Assembly: GCA_003219355.1 (NCBI GenBank)
Contig: QHOQ01000061.1
Coordinates: 1-12,325 of the forward strand
Direction of reading: 5' to 3'
Origin: Verrucomicrobiota bacterium
GTDB taxonomy: Bacteria > Verrucomicrobiota > Verrucomicrobiia > Chthoniobacterales > UBA10450
Length of the DNA stretch: 12,325 nucleotides
Shown here: piece by piece, positions 4,318 to 12,233 of the stretch
Layout: each line of letters opens with the position of its first letter
Numbering within the stretch: position 1 is the first letter of the stretch
The notes under the pieces: generated by a model
What the model was told of the DNA's origin: nothing
The model's database searches: none
Seen by the model: only the letters and a program-made list of their open reading frames with translations
Position numbers and translations under genes: made by a program

Positions 4318-5271
4318 ATGGAAAACCGCCGCACGAACTCGGTATCGTACGGTCCATGGCTCGTTGGTCTTGGCGCCGCTCTCTGGGGCACCGAGAGCGC
4401 ATGGCGCATCCCGCTGAATACTCTTTTTGACGCAGACGTGATCGTCTTTTGGGAGCACGTGCTCATTCTGTTCATGTTCCTGCCACTTCTCATCTCGCGC
4501 GTTACCGAGATTAGCAAAATCGACGTGAGCACTTGGGTATACCTGTTCTTCTCCGGCTTCGCCGGCTCGGCCGTCGGCACGATCTTTTTCACTCTGGCCT
4601 TGAAATACGGCAACCCGACAGTGGTGAACGTGGTCCTGAACATTCAGCCTGTCATCTCGACGATGGGCGCGTTCCTGCTTTTCGGCGACCGCCTCGGTCC
4701 ACGTTTCTTCCTCTATGCCGGCATCGCGGTCCTTGCCGGCATCTTTGTTTCGGTCACGCATCCAACGCTTATTGCCACTTCGTTCGAGCGTGCTGGACTG
4801 AACCGCGGCACCGGCTACGCGCTAATCTGCGCGTTGTTTTGGGGTTTTGCGACCGTTGCTGGCCGCGGGGTAATGACCGGTATGTCGCTCCGGCTTGCAT
4901 CGAGTCTGCGCATTGTCGTCGGGCTAGCTTGCATGACATTGATCCTTCTCGGCTACGGCAAGCTTCATGGAGCCACGCTGTGGCCGGCGACCGCGCAGGT
5001 TCACGCTGCAAAGGCGATAGTTTGGCTGGTTTTGCTCGCTTCCATTTCGGGCGGTATACCCCTCCTCGTCTATTTCGAAGGGTTACGCCTTACGCGTGCA
5101 TCGACGGCGGGTTACTTCGAGATGATGCAGACCCTCGCCGCGGTGTGCATCACATGGGGTTTTTTCCACGCAACGCTTGAACCACATCAGGTGATTTCGG
5201 GGCTGATGCTCATCGCAGCCGTAGCTATGGTGCATCGCGTTCAGCAAAAGGTCGAACCCAGAACCGGCTGA
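4318..5271 (+). CDS. EamA-type permease of the drug/metabolite transporter (DMT) superfamily
   Basis: The 317-residue integral membrane protein has about ten hydrophobic segments in two related halves, residues about 12-148 and 165-305, the usual two-EamA-repeat layout. The first repeat ends with VVNVVLNIQPVISTMGAFLL and the typical FGDRLGPR loop. The second contains GYALICALFWGFATVAGRGV and GGIPLLVYFEGLRLTRAS. DMT permeases export or import small metabolites across the inner membrane, but the substrate cannot be told from sequence. ATG 4318 (MENRRTNSVSYGPW) is preferred because the frame's other start at 4282 adds 12 basic residues with no family counterpart. There is no Shine-Dalgarno. It is monocistronic, divergent from the nrdR locus and convergent with the topoisomerase gene, ending 68 nt from it. 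Confidence 0.9.
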   Translation: MENRRTNSVSYGPWLVGLGAALWGTESAWRIPLNTLFDADVIVFWEHVLILFMFLPLLISRVTEISKIDVSTWVYLFFSGFAGSAVGTIFFTLALKYGNPTVVNVVLNIQPVISTMGAFLLFGDRLGPRFFLYAGIAVLAGIFVSVTHPTLIATSFERAGLNRGTGYALICALFWGFATVAGRGVMTGMSLRLASSLRIVVGLACMTLILLGYGKLHGATLWPATAQVHAAKAIVWLVLLASISGGIPLLVYFEGLRLTRASTAGYFEMMQTLAAVCITWGFFHATLEPHQVISGLMLIAAVAMVHRVQQKVEPRTG

Positions 5272-5339
5272 GAGCTGTTGGTTGCCTGGCGAAGGCGTTG
5301 GCTGCGCTCTGAAGCCTTTTCACGAGGAACAGCGGATGC

Positions 5340-7823
5340 CTACGCTTTGGCGACGGATTTTCGCGCTCGAGGCTTCGCAGCGCGTGGCGTCTTTTCGGCG
5401 AACTCGAAACCGACTTTGCCGTCTTCCAGTTTCAAGTGTGCGGAAAACGGCCGGCCTCTTTTCGAGATAAATCTCGGGAGGAGGTCTGTCTTGCCCGTCG
5501 ACATCAATTTTTGCACTTGTTCTTTCGGAATAGGGCGCTGCAAAATCGTTTTGCTTACGCGGAATGTGCATTTTCTTAGGGCAGCAGCGGCACGCTCACA
5601 GATATAGACATTTTCCAGCTCGTAAACCTGGCCCTCCTTACAAACCGGACACACTCCGATAGATTCGTGCCGAGAAGTGTCGATCTTTTGTGGTGCGCCG
5701 TTTCCGTCCGCACCAAAATCAAATTCCGGTTTTTTGTCTTCGCCGAGTCTCACTGCAGCTTCGAACGGACGTCCCATCTTGCTGCGGAATCCTTGCAGTG
5801 GCCCCACGCGTCCTTTTGTTAACAATTCGCGGACTTCCTCCGGCTCGAATTGGCGAGAGGCCATCGTCTTCCACATGAGCCAGTCGCAATTTTTGCAACG
5901 GAACGTTTTGTAATCTTCCTTGATCGGGCCGCGGCCGCAGTTAGGGCATTTGGCGTCGATGACAGCGTACTCGCCTTCGATGGTCTCGCCACGAAAACTG
6001 CGGACCTTCTCCACGATCTCGCACGTTAACCCGCGAATGTCTTTCATGAAATGTCGGCGGTCGAGCTTCCCTTGCGCCATTTGTTTGAGACGAAACTCCC
6101 ATTCACCGGTCAATTCCGGTGTGCACAGAACGTCCGTGTGGAGATTTCGCAGCAGTGTGATGAGCGATAATCCTTTCGCCGTGACGACAAGCTCTTTTCC
6201 CTTGCGCTCTATGTATCCGTCAAAAATCAGGCCTTCGATAATTTGGGCACGCGTGGCTGGCGTGCCTAAGCCACGCTCGCTCATTGCTTCGCGCAACTCT
6301 TCATCTTCAACGAGCTTGCCAGCGCCTTCCATCGCCGAAAGCAACGTTGCTTCGTTGAAACGTGCGGGCGGCTTGGTCTCGTTTTCCTTGACCTCAATCG
6401 CAAGCACGTCTGCCCGTTCGTTAGGCGAAATTGGAACAATCGATTGTTCGTCCTCGCCGGCCGCTTCTTTCCCATAGACCGCCTTCCAGCCAGGATCGAC
6501 AATGATTCTTCCGTCCGTCTTGAACGGCTCACCTTCCACTCGAGTGATGCGCGTGGTTACTTCAAATTGCGCGGCCGGATAAAAGACCGCGATGGTGCGG
6601 CGCGCGACCATGTCGAAAATTTTGCGCTCGAAATCATCGAGATGCGCGGTCGATGTGCCCGTGGGGATGATGGCGTGGTGATCGCTCACCTTGGCGTTGT
6701 TGAAGACGCGTTTCGTCGGCTTGATCCATTCGTTGCGGAGCGCTTTCTCGGCGTGGGTGGCCAGCGTCTGGTCGTCGAAGCTGGACATGACCTTGCGCAC
6801 TTGGCCAAGATTATCTTCCGGCAGATAACGCGAATCGGTCCGCGGATAGGTCAGCACCTTATGCTTCTCGTAAAGGGCCTGCGCGATCTGAAGCGTGCGG
6901 CGCGCGCTTAAACTGAAACGGCCATTGGCTTCGCGCTGCAGTGTTGTTAGGTCGTAGAGCAGCGGCGACGCCTGCGTTGCCGATTTTTTTTCCTCGGTGA
7001 TCTCGCCCGTTTTGTCGGCGCATTTCGCTTCGATTGCGTCCGCTTGCTCGCGGGTCCAGAGCCGTTCTGCACGCGCGTCCTCGTCGCCATCACTTTTGAA
7101 TCTCTCGTCGAACCAGCGGCCGCGATAGCTCCCCGCCTTTACCCCCAAGTCCGCGTGGACCTCGAAATACGGACGCGGCTTGAAGGAGCGAATTTTTTCT
7201 TCGCGACCCGCCAGGATCGCAAGCGTCGGCGTCTGCACCCGGCCGGCGGCGGTCTTTTGAAAGCCACCGCTGCGCGAATTGAATGAAGTAAGCGCGCGTG
7301 TTGCATTGATGCCGACCAGCCAATCGCTTTCCGCGCGCGAAGTCGCGGCATCGGCCAGCGGCTGCATTTCTTGTTCGGAACGCAGATGCTCGAAGCCGGC
7401 ACGAATTGCCTCCGGTGTCATCGATTGCAGCCAAAGCCGGCGCGTTGGTTTCTTAACGCCCGCCCACCGCAACGTGTTGCGAAAAATGAGTTCGCCTTCG
7501 CGCCCGGCATCACAGGCGTTAATGATCTCGGTCACGTCGGGTCGCTTGATCAAACGCTTGAGCACCTGCAGCCGCGATTTTGTCTTCTCTTTCGGGATAA
7601 GATCGAAGTGGTTCGGTAGTACCGGGAGATTCTCGATATTCCATTTCCCCCGTTTCACTTCCGCGCCTTCCGGCGGAACCATCTCGACCAAATGACCAAT
7701 CGCCGAGGAGATCACGTATTGATCGTTCTCGAAAAAGTCCTTCTCTTTCTTAAACTTGCCCAAAACGCGTGCGAGATCCGTCGCGACGCTGGGTTTTTCG
7801 GCGATGACAAGGGATTTGGACAT
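5340..7823 (-). CDS. topB: DNA topoisomerase III-type type IA topoisomerase
   Basis: The 827-residue product opens with a Toprim domain (SLVIAEKPSVATDLARVL, E9; then CDAGREGELIF at 104-114, holding the metal-binding D105/E109/E111 cluster). The type IA core follows, with the catalytic tyrosine Y326 in LTYPRTDSRYLPED, SDHHAIIPTG at 380-389, and RFNEATLLSAMEGAGKL plus GLGTPATRAQII at 488-529. The IAEKPS start marks the TopB branch rather than TopA (IVESPAK). The C-terminus adds a four-Cys ribbon (C626, C629, C643, C646), a repeat ending PLQGFRSKMGRPFEAAVRL, a second Cys set (C725, C728, C742, C752) and a second copy of the repeat (LLPRFISKRGRPFSAHLKL), then a basic AKPRARKSVAKA tail. The enzyme cuts one strand and relaxes or decatenates DNA. 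It lies downstream of dprA after a 67-nt gap, probably co-transcribed. Confidence 0.94.
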   Translation of the reverse strand: MSKSLVIAEKPSVATDLARVLGKFKKEKDFFENDQYVISSAIGHLVEMVPPEGAEVKRGKWNIENLPVLPNHFDLIPKEKTKSRLQVLKRLIKRPDVTEIINACDAGREGELIFRNTLRWAGVKKPTRRLWLQSMTPEAIRAGFEHLRSEQEMQPLADAATSRAESDWLVGINATRALTSFNSRSGGFQKTAAGRVQTPTLAILAGREEKIRSFKPRPYFEVHADLGVKAGSYRGRWFDERFKSDGDEDARAERLWTREQADAIEAKCADKTGEITEEKKSATQASPLLYDLTTLQREANGRFSLSARRTLQIAQALYEKHKVLTYPRTDSRYLPEDNLGQVRKVMSSFDDQTLATHAEKALRNEWIKPTKRVFNNAKVSDHHAIIPTGTSTAHLDDFERKIFDMVARRTIAVFYPAAQFEVTTRITRVEGEPFKTDGRIIVDPGWKAVYGKEAAGEDEQSIVPISPNERADVLAIEVKENETKPPARFNEATLLSAMEGAGKLVEDEELREAMSERGLGTPATRAQIIEGLIFDGYIERKGKELVVTAKGLSLITLLRNLHTDVLCTPELTGEWEFRLKQMAQGKLDRRHFMKDIRGLTCEIVEKVRSFRGETIEGEYAVIDAKCPNCGRGPIKEDYKTFRCKNCDWLMWKTMASRQFEPEEVRELLTKGRVGPLQGFRSKMGRPFEAAVRLGEDKKPEFDFGADGNGAPQKIDTSRHESIGVCPVCKEGQVYELENVYICERAAAALRKCTFRVSKTILQRPIPKEQVQKLMSTGKTDLLPRFISKRGRPFSAHLKLEDGKVGFEFAEKTPRAAKPRARKSVAKA

Positions 7824-7890
7824 TTAAAGCTGCAACCGAAGCTTAGCTTCGCGCTAATTGCAATCGGCAAACGAGAGACGCCGGGTGAGT

Positions 7891-8991
7891 CTAGCCCAGT
7901 TTCACAAAGTATTTCCCCGGCAATTGCTTAACGAGCCGTTTTAGTTCGAGACTGAGAAGAGTAGAAGAGACGGTTCCGCTTGGCAAATCGCTTCGGGCGG
8001 CGATGTCGTCGATCGGCGTTTCGGACGAATCAATCGCCTCATAAACGCGACGCTCGTCCTCAGAGAGCGGTGGCAAGGGCCGGGCTGAGGCTTCCGGCGA
8101 TGGCTTTGTCTCGGGAAGAAGAATTTGCAGGTCCTCGAGGATATCGCTTGCACTCATCACGAGCTTGGCGCCTTGCTGAATCAGACGATTGGATCCCATT
8201 GCACTCGGTGCGTTAATGTGCCCGGGAACAGCATAAACGGAGCGACCCTGTTCGATCGCCTGCGACGCCGTAATCAGGGCCCCGCTATTCAAACCCGCTT
8301 CGACAACAAGAATGCCGTGGCTCCAGCCACTTATGATTCGATTACGCATCGGAAATGTTTGTCGGTCGGGTTTGATTTCCATCGAGAACTCCGACACGAT
8401 CGCGCCGTTGCCGCCCATAATCTTTTCAGCGAGCCCTCGGTTTTCAGGCGGATAGATTTCGAGCAACCCGGCACCGATCACGGCAATGGTTCGGCCTTTC
8501 GCGGCGAGCGCGCCCTGATGCGCGGCCGTGTCGATCCCACGCGCCAAACCGCTGATTACAGTCAAACCCGCGTAGGCTATTTGATAGGCGAGTTTTTTAG
8601 CGGCCTCGGTTCCGTAATGGGTGGTGCGGCGCGCGCCGATAATGCCAATAGCGTGATTGTCGCGCTCCTGGAGTTCGCCCCAAACGTAAAGCACGATGGG
8701 CGGGGCGTGAATTTCCCGGAGCGACTTTGGATACGAGGGTGATTCCTGTGTAACGACGGTCCCGCCGAAATCGCGAATGCGATTCAGCTCGGTTGCAAGA
8801 TCGACAGTCGATTCCCAGGTTGCAATTTGATCGGCCACTTCACCGCCAATTCCTTCGACCGCGCGAAGCTCAGCACGTTTTGCGGTCAGCACACGCTCTG
8901 GAGTTCCAAAAACTTGCAGCAGTTTCCGCAGCCGTACCGGCCCCACAGTCGGCAACATGTTGAGCGCAATACAAGCTTCAGTCGTATTCAT
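7891..8991 (-). CDS. dprA: DNA-processing protein DprA
   Basis: The 366-residue product has a helix-hairpin-helix-like N-terminus (LNMLPTVGPVRLRKLLQVFG; VEGIGGEVADQI, residues 10-56). The Rossmann-type DprA core follows, with IGIIGARRTTHYG (115-127), VISGLARGIDTAAHQGAL (145-162), IYPPENRGLAEKI (179-191), FPMRNRIISGWS (213-224) and VPGHINAPSAMGSNRLI (255-271). A C-terminal winged-helix domain covers about 305-366 (LSEDERRVYEAIDSSETPID onward). DprA binds incoming ssDNA and loads RecA during natural transformation. The architecture is full-length. The start at 8991 gives MNTTEACIALNML. It lies about 106 nt after ssb in a gap rich in hairpins and precedes topB, echoing the common dprA-topA order. 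Its presence alone does not show competence. Confidence 0.95.
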   Translation of the reverse strand: MNTTEACIALNMLPTVGPVRLRKLLQVFGTPERVLTAKRAELRAVEGIGGEVADQIATWESTVDLATELNRIRDFGGTVVTQESPSYPKSLREIHAPPIVLYVWGELQERDNHAIGIIGARRTTHYGTEAAKKLAYQIAYAGLTVISGLARGIDTAAHQGALAAKGRTIAVIGAGLLEIYPPENRGLAEKIMGGNGAIVSEFSMEIKPDRQTFPMRNRIISGWSHGILVVEAGLNSGALITASQAIEQGRSVYAVPGHINAPSAMGSNRLIQQGAKLVMSASDILEDLQILLPETKPSPEASARPLPPLSEDERRVYEAIDSSETPIDDIAARSDLPSGTVSSTLLSLELKRLVKQLPGKYFVKLG

Positions 8992-9011
8992 CGGTTAACA
9001 CGATCGGTAGG

Positions 9012-9032
9012 CCATGCTCTGCGGAGCCATGG
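9012..9032. repeat. Bulged hairpin in the ssb-dprA gap
   Basis: CCATGCTC (9012-9019) pairs with GAGCCATGG (9024-9032) with one bulged C around a TGCG loop. It lies 20 nt upstream of the dprA start on the minus-strand transcript and may be part of the dprA leader. No T-tract follows it. Confidence 0.35.
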
Positions 9033-9042
9033 AAAATTTGTC

Positions 9043-9061
9043 GGCGCGATAGAGTCGCGCC
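9043..9061 (-). terminator. Candidate terminator of the prs-ssb operon
   Basis: GGCGCGA (9043-9049) and TCGCGCC (9055-9061) form a perfect 7-bp GC-rich stem with a 5-nt loop. On the minus strand it is followed by GACAAATTTTCC, a short T-rich stretch, so weak or partial termination after ssb is plausible, allowing some readthrough to dprA. Confidence 0.4.
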
Positions 9062-9071
9062 TATCCTTGTT

Positions 9072-9098
9072 CGTGCGCAGTCGCACGACTTTGCGACT
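9072..9098. repeat. Two mutually exclusive hairpins at the end of ssb
   Basis: CGTGCG-CAGT-CGCACG (9072-9087) and AGTCGCA-N6-TGCGACT (9079-9085 with 9092-9098) share bases and cannot form together. The second reaches the ssb stop codon. They may be mRNA 3'-end or attenuation structures. There is no direct evidence of function. Confidence 0.35.
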
Positions 9099-9562
9099 CA
9101 AAATGGAATTTCGTCGTCGTCCGGCTGCGGCGCAGACGCTTTTGGCGGAGGCGCGCTCGATTTGCCGGCGGCCCGCGATGTTCGATCTTCCTCACCTTGT
9201 TCACTCGGGCCAGCGGTGGCACCAGCGGATCGCGCACCAATAAGCTGCATCGTTTCCCCAATCACCTTCAGCTTGGAGCGTTTCTGTCCAGATTGTTTGT
9301 CTTCCCAGGAGTCGAGCTGGAGCCTGCCTTCGATAAAAACCGGCCGACCTTTTTTTAGATACTCTCCGGCAACCTCTGCAGTGCGGCCCCAAAAAGTGAC
9401 GTCCACGAAGGTGGCTTCTTCACGCTTCTCCCCACTGTCGGTCGTGTAAACGCGATTAACGGCGATGCCGAGATCGCACACGGCACTCCCTTTCGGGGTG
9501 TAGCGCACTTCTGGATCGCGCGTCAGATTTCCGAGCAATATGACTTTATTGAAGCTGGCCAT
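9098..9562 (-). CDS. ssb: Single-stranded DNA-binding protein SSB
   Basis: The 154-residue product has an OB-fold over about 1-110 (MASFNKVILLGNLTRDPEVR, FVDVTFWGRTAEVAGEYLKK, GRPVFIEGRLQLDSWEDKQ), a low-complexity Gly/Ala/Ser/Pro linker, and the acidic tip DDDEIPF at 148-154. That tip is the docking peptide for RecQ, Exo I, PriA and other repair partners. SSB tetramers coat ssDNA in replication, repair and recombination. The gene follows rpsF after 18 nt in the familiar rpsF-ssb order. rpsR and rplI, which often come next, are not here; dprA follows instead. No Shine-Dalgarno is visible. The function link to the downstream dprA (ssDNA handling) is suggestive only. Confidence 0.96.
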   Translation of the reverse strand: MASFNKVILLGNLTRDPEVRYTPKGSAVCDLGIAVNRVYTTDSGEKREEATFVDVTFWGRTAEVAGEYLKKGRPVFIEGRLQLDSWEDKQSGQKRSKLKVIGETMQLIGARSAGATAGPSEQGEEDRTSRAAGKSSAPPPKASAPQPDDDEIPF

Positions 9563-9580
9563 GCGCCGGTTATAGCCAAA

Positions 9581-9910
9581 CTATTTCGCTTTCGCCAACT
9601 TTTTCGGCGCCTTCTCCTTCTTTTCCGGAAGGCGCTGGTAATTCTGACGATAGACTTCCGGATCAAGTTTAAATTTCGAACGCAATTTCGTAATCAGTTG
9701 CGGATCGGCGTGAAAAACAAAGTTCACGTAGTACCCCGAATCAAGCGGTCCGGCCACGTATGAAAACTGGCGCTTATCCATTTTTTGCACCTGCTCGACC
9801 TCCGCGCCTTCTTTTTGAAATTCTGATTCCAATCGATCGACAATACCTTTGACGGTGTCTTCTTTGCCCTGCGTGTTAAGCACGAGCAACGCCTCGTAAC
9901 GGTTCTTCAT
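9581..9910 (-). CDS. rpsF: Ribosomal protein bS6
   Basis: The 109-residue product starts MKNRYEALLVLNTQGKED and contains KMDKRQFSYVAGPLDSGYY and VNFVFHADPQLITKL, which match the alpha-beta bS6 fold. The C-terminus is Lys-rich (PEKKEKAPKKLAKAK). bS6 sits on the small-subunit platform, where it pairs with bS18. The first codon overlaps the pth stop (ATGA, 4-nt overlap), implying translational coupling. The reading frame is complete. The bS18 gene, its usual neighbour, is not in the window. Confidence 0.95.
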   Translation of the reverse strand: MKNRYEALLVLNTQGKEDTVKGIVDRLESEFQKEGAEVEQVQKMDKRQFSYVAGPLDSGYYVNFVFHADPQLITKLRSKFKLDPEVYRQNYQRLPEKKEKAPKKLAKAK

Positions 9911-10488
9911 GATTCTTCGGTTTTGTTGAAAGTGTTCATCGTGGAAACGAGTCCATTGTCAATCGCGCATTTCACCGCTTCCGCGGCATGATCGATTGTC
10001 GATCTAACAAGCGGCTTTTCTTCTTCAAAAAATCGGCTCAACACGTATTCAACCGAACCTTCGCGTGGCGCCGGCCCAATACCAATGCGCAATCGCGGAA
10101 TGTCCTCGGTTCCGAATCGCACGATGATCGATTCGAGACCGTTGTGGCCTCCCGGACCACCGCTGGCCCGCAATCGAAGACGGCCAAGCGGCAAGGCAAG
10201 ATCGTCGAGCACAACGAGAATTTCCCGCGCCTCGATTTTGAAAAACTTTGCGAGCTCGGCGAGCGGTTCTCCGCTACGATTCATGTAAGTCATCGGTTTC
10301 ACCAGGATCAATTCTCCCGATTTCGCCAAAAGCGCGTCCTGCTTGGTGGATTTTTTCCATGTCGACGCAAAATGAGCGGCAAGCCGATCGACGACAAGAA
10401 AGCCGATGTTATGGCGCGTGTGCTCGTATTCGGGCCCGGGGTTTCCGAGACCGGCAATCAGACGAATTTGTGGAGTTTTTTCTTCCAC
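9907..10488 (-). CDS. pth: Peptidyl-tRNA hydrolase
   Basis: The 193-residue product begins IRLIAGLGNPGPEYEHTRHN: N16 and the catalytic His H26 (in TRHN) match the bacterial Pth signature. KPMTYMNRSGEPL gives N70, LVVLDDLALPLG gives D95, and RASGGPGGHNGLESI gives N116, corresponding to the known active-site residues. The enzyme releases peptides from peptidyl-tRNA lost from stalled ribosomes. The start is GTG at 10488 (V-E-E-K-T), with no ATG in frame before the motif. A weak GAG lies upstream. It follows rplY after 77 nt, the rplY-pth order known from many bacteria, and overlaps rpsF by 4 nt. Confidence 0.96.
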   Translation of the reverse strand: MEEKTPQIRLIAGLGNPGPEYEHTRHNIGFLVVDRLAAHFASTWKKSTKQDALLAKSGELILVKPMTYMNRSGEPLAELAKFFKIEAREILVVLDDLALPLGRLRLRASGGPGGHNGLESIIVRFGTEDIPRLRIGIGPAPREGSVEYVLSRFFEEEKPLVRSTIDHAAEAVKCAIDNGLVSTMNTFNKTEES

Positions 10489-10565
10489 ATTCGCTCAGCC
10501 GAAAATCAGATATCGCAAAACCTGTCCTCGTCGGCGTTGACCAAGATCGATCGGATCCAAACAGC

Positions 10566-11258
10566 TTACTTCTTTTGCTCTTTTTCTTTTGGGATCGCCG
10601 GGGCCGCTGCCTTTTCTCCTTCTTCCTTTTTCTCGCCAATCACTTCAGGTCCAGCAACAGCTTCCGCTTCAGCCACAACTGGTTCTTCTTCGACTGTTGG
10701 GGCGAGAACCGAAAATGCCGTGAGATCGGGCGGCACCTTGCTCGTGACTCCGGACGGCAGTTGAATCTGCCGCAGGTGAATGGAGTCCCCGATGTTCAAC
10801 TGCGAAACATCGACGGTGATCCGATCCGGCAAATCGCGGGGCAGACATTCAATTGCCAGTGCGCGCAAGCTTTGCTCAAGCAATCCGCCAAAGTTTTTGA
10901 CGCCATTGGGAACGCCAATCGGCTCGAGTGGGACCTCAGCTTGAATTGTCTCGTCCATTGAGATGGCGTGAAAATCAATATGAAGGATGTCGCCACGGAC
11001 CGGTGAGTGTTGCACTTCCTGCACAAGCGCAGTCCGATTCGATTTCTCACCAGCGATTTCAAGCTCGACCAGGACATTTTCTCCAGAGGCGTGGCTCATC
11101 ATTGCGTTGATGTCCCGGGCGGAGACTTGCAACGGCTGCGGCTTGTCCTTGCCGCCATAAATGATCGCCGGAATAACTCCGCGCGCTTTCAGTTTGCGCA
11201 CCGCAGAGCGTCCGACAGTCGCTCTTGGTTCAGCCTTTAGCCTGACTTGCTTTGCCAT
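10566..11258 (-). CDS. rplY: Ribosomal protein bL25 (Ctc/TL5 type)
   Basis: The 230-residue product starts MAKQVRLKAEPRATVGRSAV. The N-terminal bL25 domain (about 3-93; RKLKARGVIPAIIYGGKDKP) is followed by the longer beta domain of the CTC/TL5 class (about 98-185; ILHIDFHAISMDETIQAEVP, IGDSIHLRQIQLPSGV). A tail of about 45 residues rich in Glu, Ala and Lys ends EKEQKK. bL25 binds 5S rRNA. ATG 11258 is chosen because it gives the typical MAKQ start; an upstream ATG at 11300 adds residues without family support. The start lies 29 nt inside the 3' end of prs, so the two are very likely co-expressed. Confidence 0.95.
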   Translation of the reverse strand: MAKQVRLKAEPRATVGRSAVRKLKARGVIPAIIYGGKDKPQPLQVSARDINAMMSHASGENVLVELEIAGEKSNRTALVQEVQHSPVRGDILHIDFHAISMDETIQAEVPLEPIGVPNGVKNFGGLLEQSLRALAIECLPRDLPDRITVDVSQLNIGDSIHLRQIQLPSGVTSKVPPDLTAFSVLAPTVEEEPVVAEAEAVAGPEVIGEKKEEGEKAAAPAIPKEKEQKK

Positions 11259-12216
11259 TTTTTTCGTTTTCGATGTTGAACAGCGATGAGACGGACTCAT
11301 CCTTGTGAATCCGCTTTATGCCCTCGCCGAGAAGCTCAGAGACGCAGAGCACAGTGGTCTTAAACCCGTCGACAGTGCGTACCGGAGTACTGTTGGTCGT
11401 TATCAATTCCTCAATTTTCGATTTTTGCAAGCGCGGGATTGCAAGATCGACGAGAACAGCGTGTGAAACCCCAGCATAAATCTTCAGGGCGCCGCGCTTC
11501 TTCAAAAGCTCAGCCGCAGAAGTCAGCGTCCCTGCCGTTTCGGTAAGGTCATCAACCAGCAGCACATCGCGATCTTCGACCTCGCCTATCAGATAAAGTG
11601 CTTCCGTCTCTGTGGCGCTGCGGCGTTCTTTGGCGACAATTGCCAGGTTTGCGCCGAGCCCATCGGCGTAAGCGGAGGCCATTTTGAGGCCGCCGAGATC
11701 TGGGGAAACCACCACCGTTTTTCCCGTAAGCTGCTGTCGCAGATACTTGATCAACACTGGGAGCGAATAGAGGTGATCTACCGGAATATCGAAGAAGCCC
11801 TGCACCTGCTGCGCGTGCAGGTCCATCGTCAGCACCCGGCTTACCCCAGCGGCATCCAGCAAATTCGCCACGAGCTTTGCTGTAATTGGAACACGAGGCT
11901 GATCTTTGCGGTCCTGGCGCGCATAGCCAAAAAATGGAATGACTGCCGTGATCCGATCCGCGCTGGCCCGGCGTGCTGCGTCAACCATGATGAGCAACTC
12001 CATCAAGTGCTGGTTGGTTGGCGGACAAGTCGGTTGGATAATGAAAACATCGTGGCCCCGAATATTTTCCTCAATCCTGACGTAGGTCTCGCCGTCCGGA
12101 AACGAGCTGATTGTCGCCTGACCGAGTGGTACGCCGATATATTTGCAAATGCGCTCGGCTAGCTCCCGGTTAGCAGAGCCGGTAAAGACCTTCAATTCTG
12201 GCTGGAGAGCAAACAT
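11230..12216 (-). CDS. prs: Ribose-phosphate pyrophosphokinase (PRPP synthase)
   Basis: The 328-residue product starts MFALQPELKVFTGSANRELA. Family motifs are present: SSFPDGETYVRI (37-48), IIQPTCPPTNQHLMELLIM (59-77), VIPFFGYARQDRK (92-104), the DLHAQQVQGFFDIPVDHLY region (132-150), VVVSPDLGGLKMASAYA (168-184) and the PRPP loop LLVDDLTETAGTL (219-231). The enzyme makes PRPP from ribose 5-phosphate and ATP for nucleotide, His and Trp synthesis. The flexible-loop motif reads AKERRS (195-200), where many homologues have KRR. It is slightly longer than usual because of a C-terminal tail (NIENEKNGKASQAKG). The gene leads the operon prs-rplY-pth-rpsF-ssb. Its leader has alternative inverted repeats (12234-12275). 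Confidence 0.96.
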   Translation of the reverse strand: MFALQPELKVFTGSANRELAERICKYIGVPLGQATISSFPDGETYVRIEENIRGHDVFIIQPTCPPTNQHLMELLIMVDAARRASADRITAVIPFFGYARQDRKDQPRVPITAKLVANLLDAAGVSRVLTMDLHAQQVQGFFDIPVDHLYSLPVLIKYLRQQLTGKTVVVSPDLGGLKMASAYADGLGANLAIVAKERRSATETEALYLIGEVEDRDVLLVDDLTETAGTLTSAAELLKKRGALKIYAGVSHAVLVDLAIPRLQKSKIEELITTNSTPVRTVDGFKTTVLCVSELLGEGIKRIHKDESVSSLFNIENEKNGKASQAKG

Positions 12217-12233
12217 GAAGCGGTTAAGTTAGG

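Noticed and set aside
4209..4761. Two long minus-strand frames opposite eamA (144 and 181 residues)
   Set aside because: They are antisense shadows of a clear membrane transporter, with Arg/Glu-rich composition typical of reversed frames.
5272..5339. Possible terminator after eamA (AAGGC to GCCTTTT)
   Set aside because: The stem is only 4-5 bp with a large loop and a T4 tract; too weak to call.
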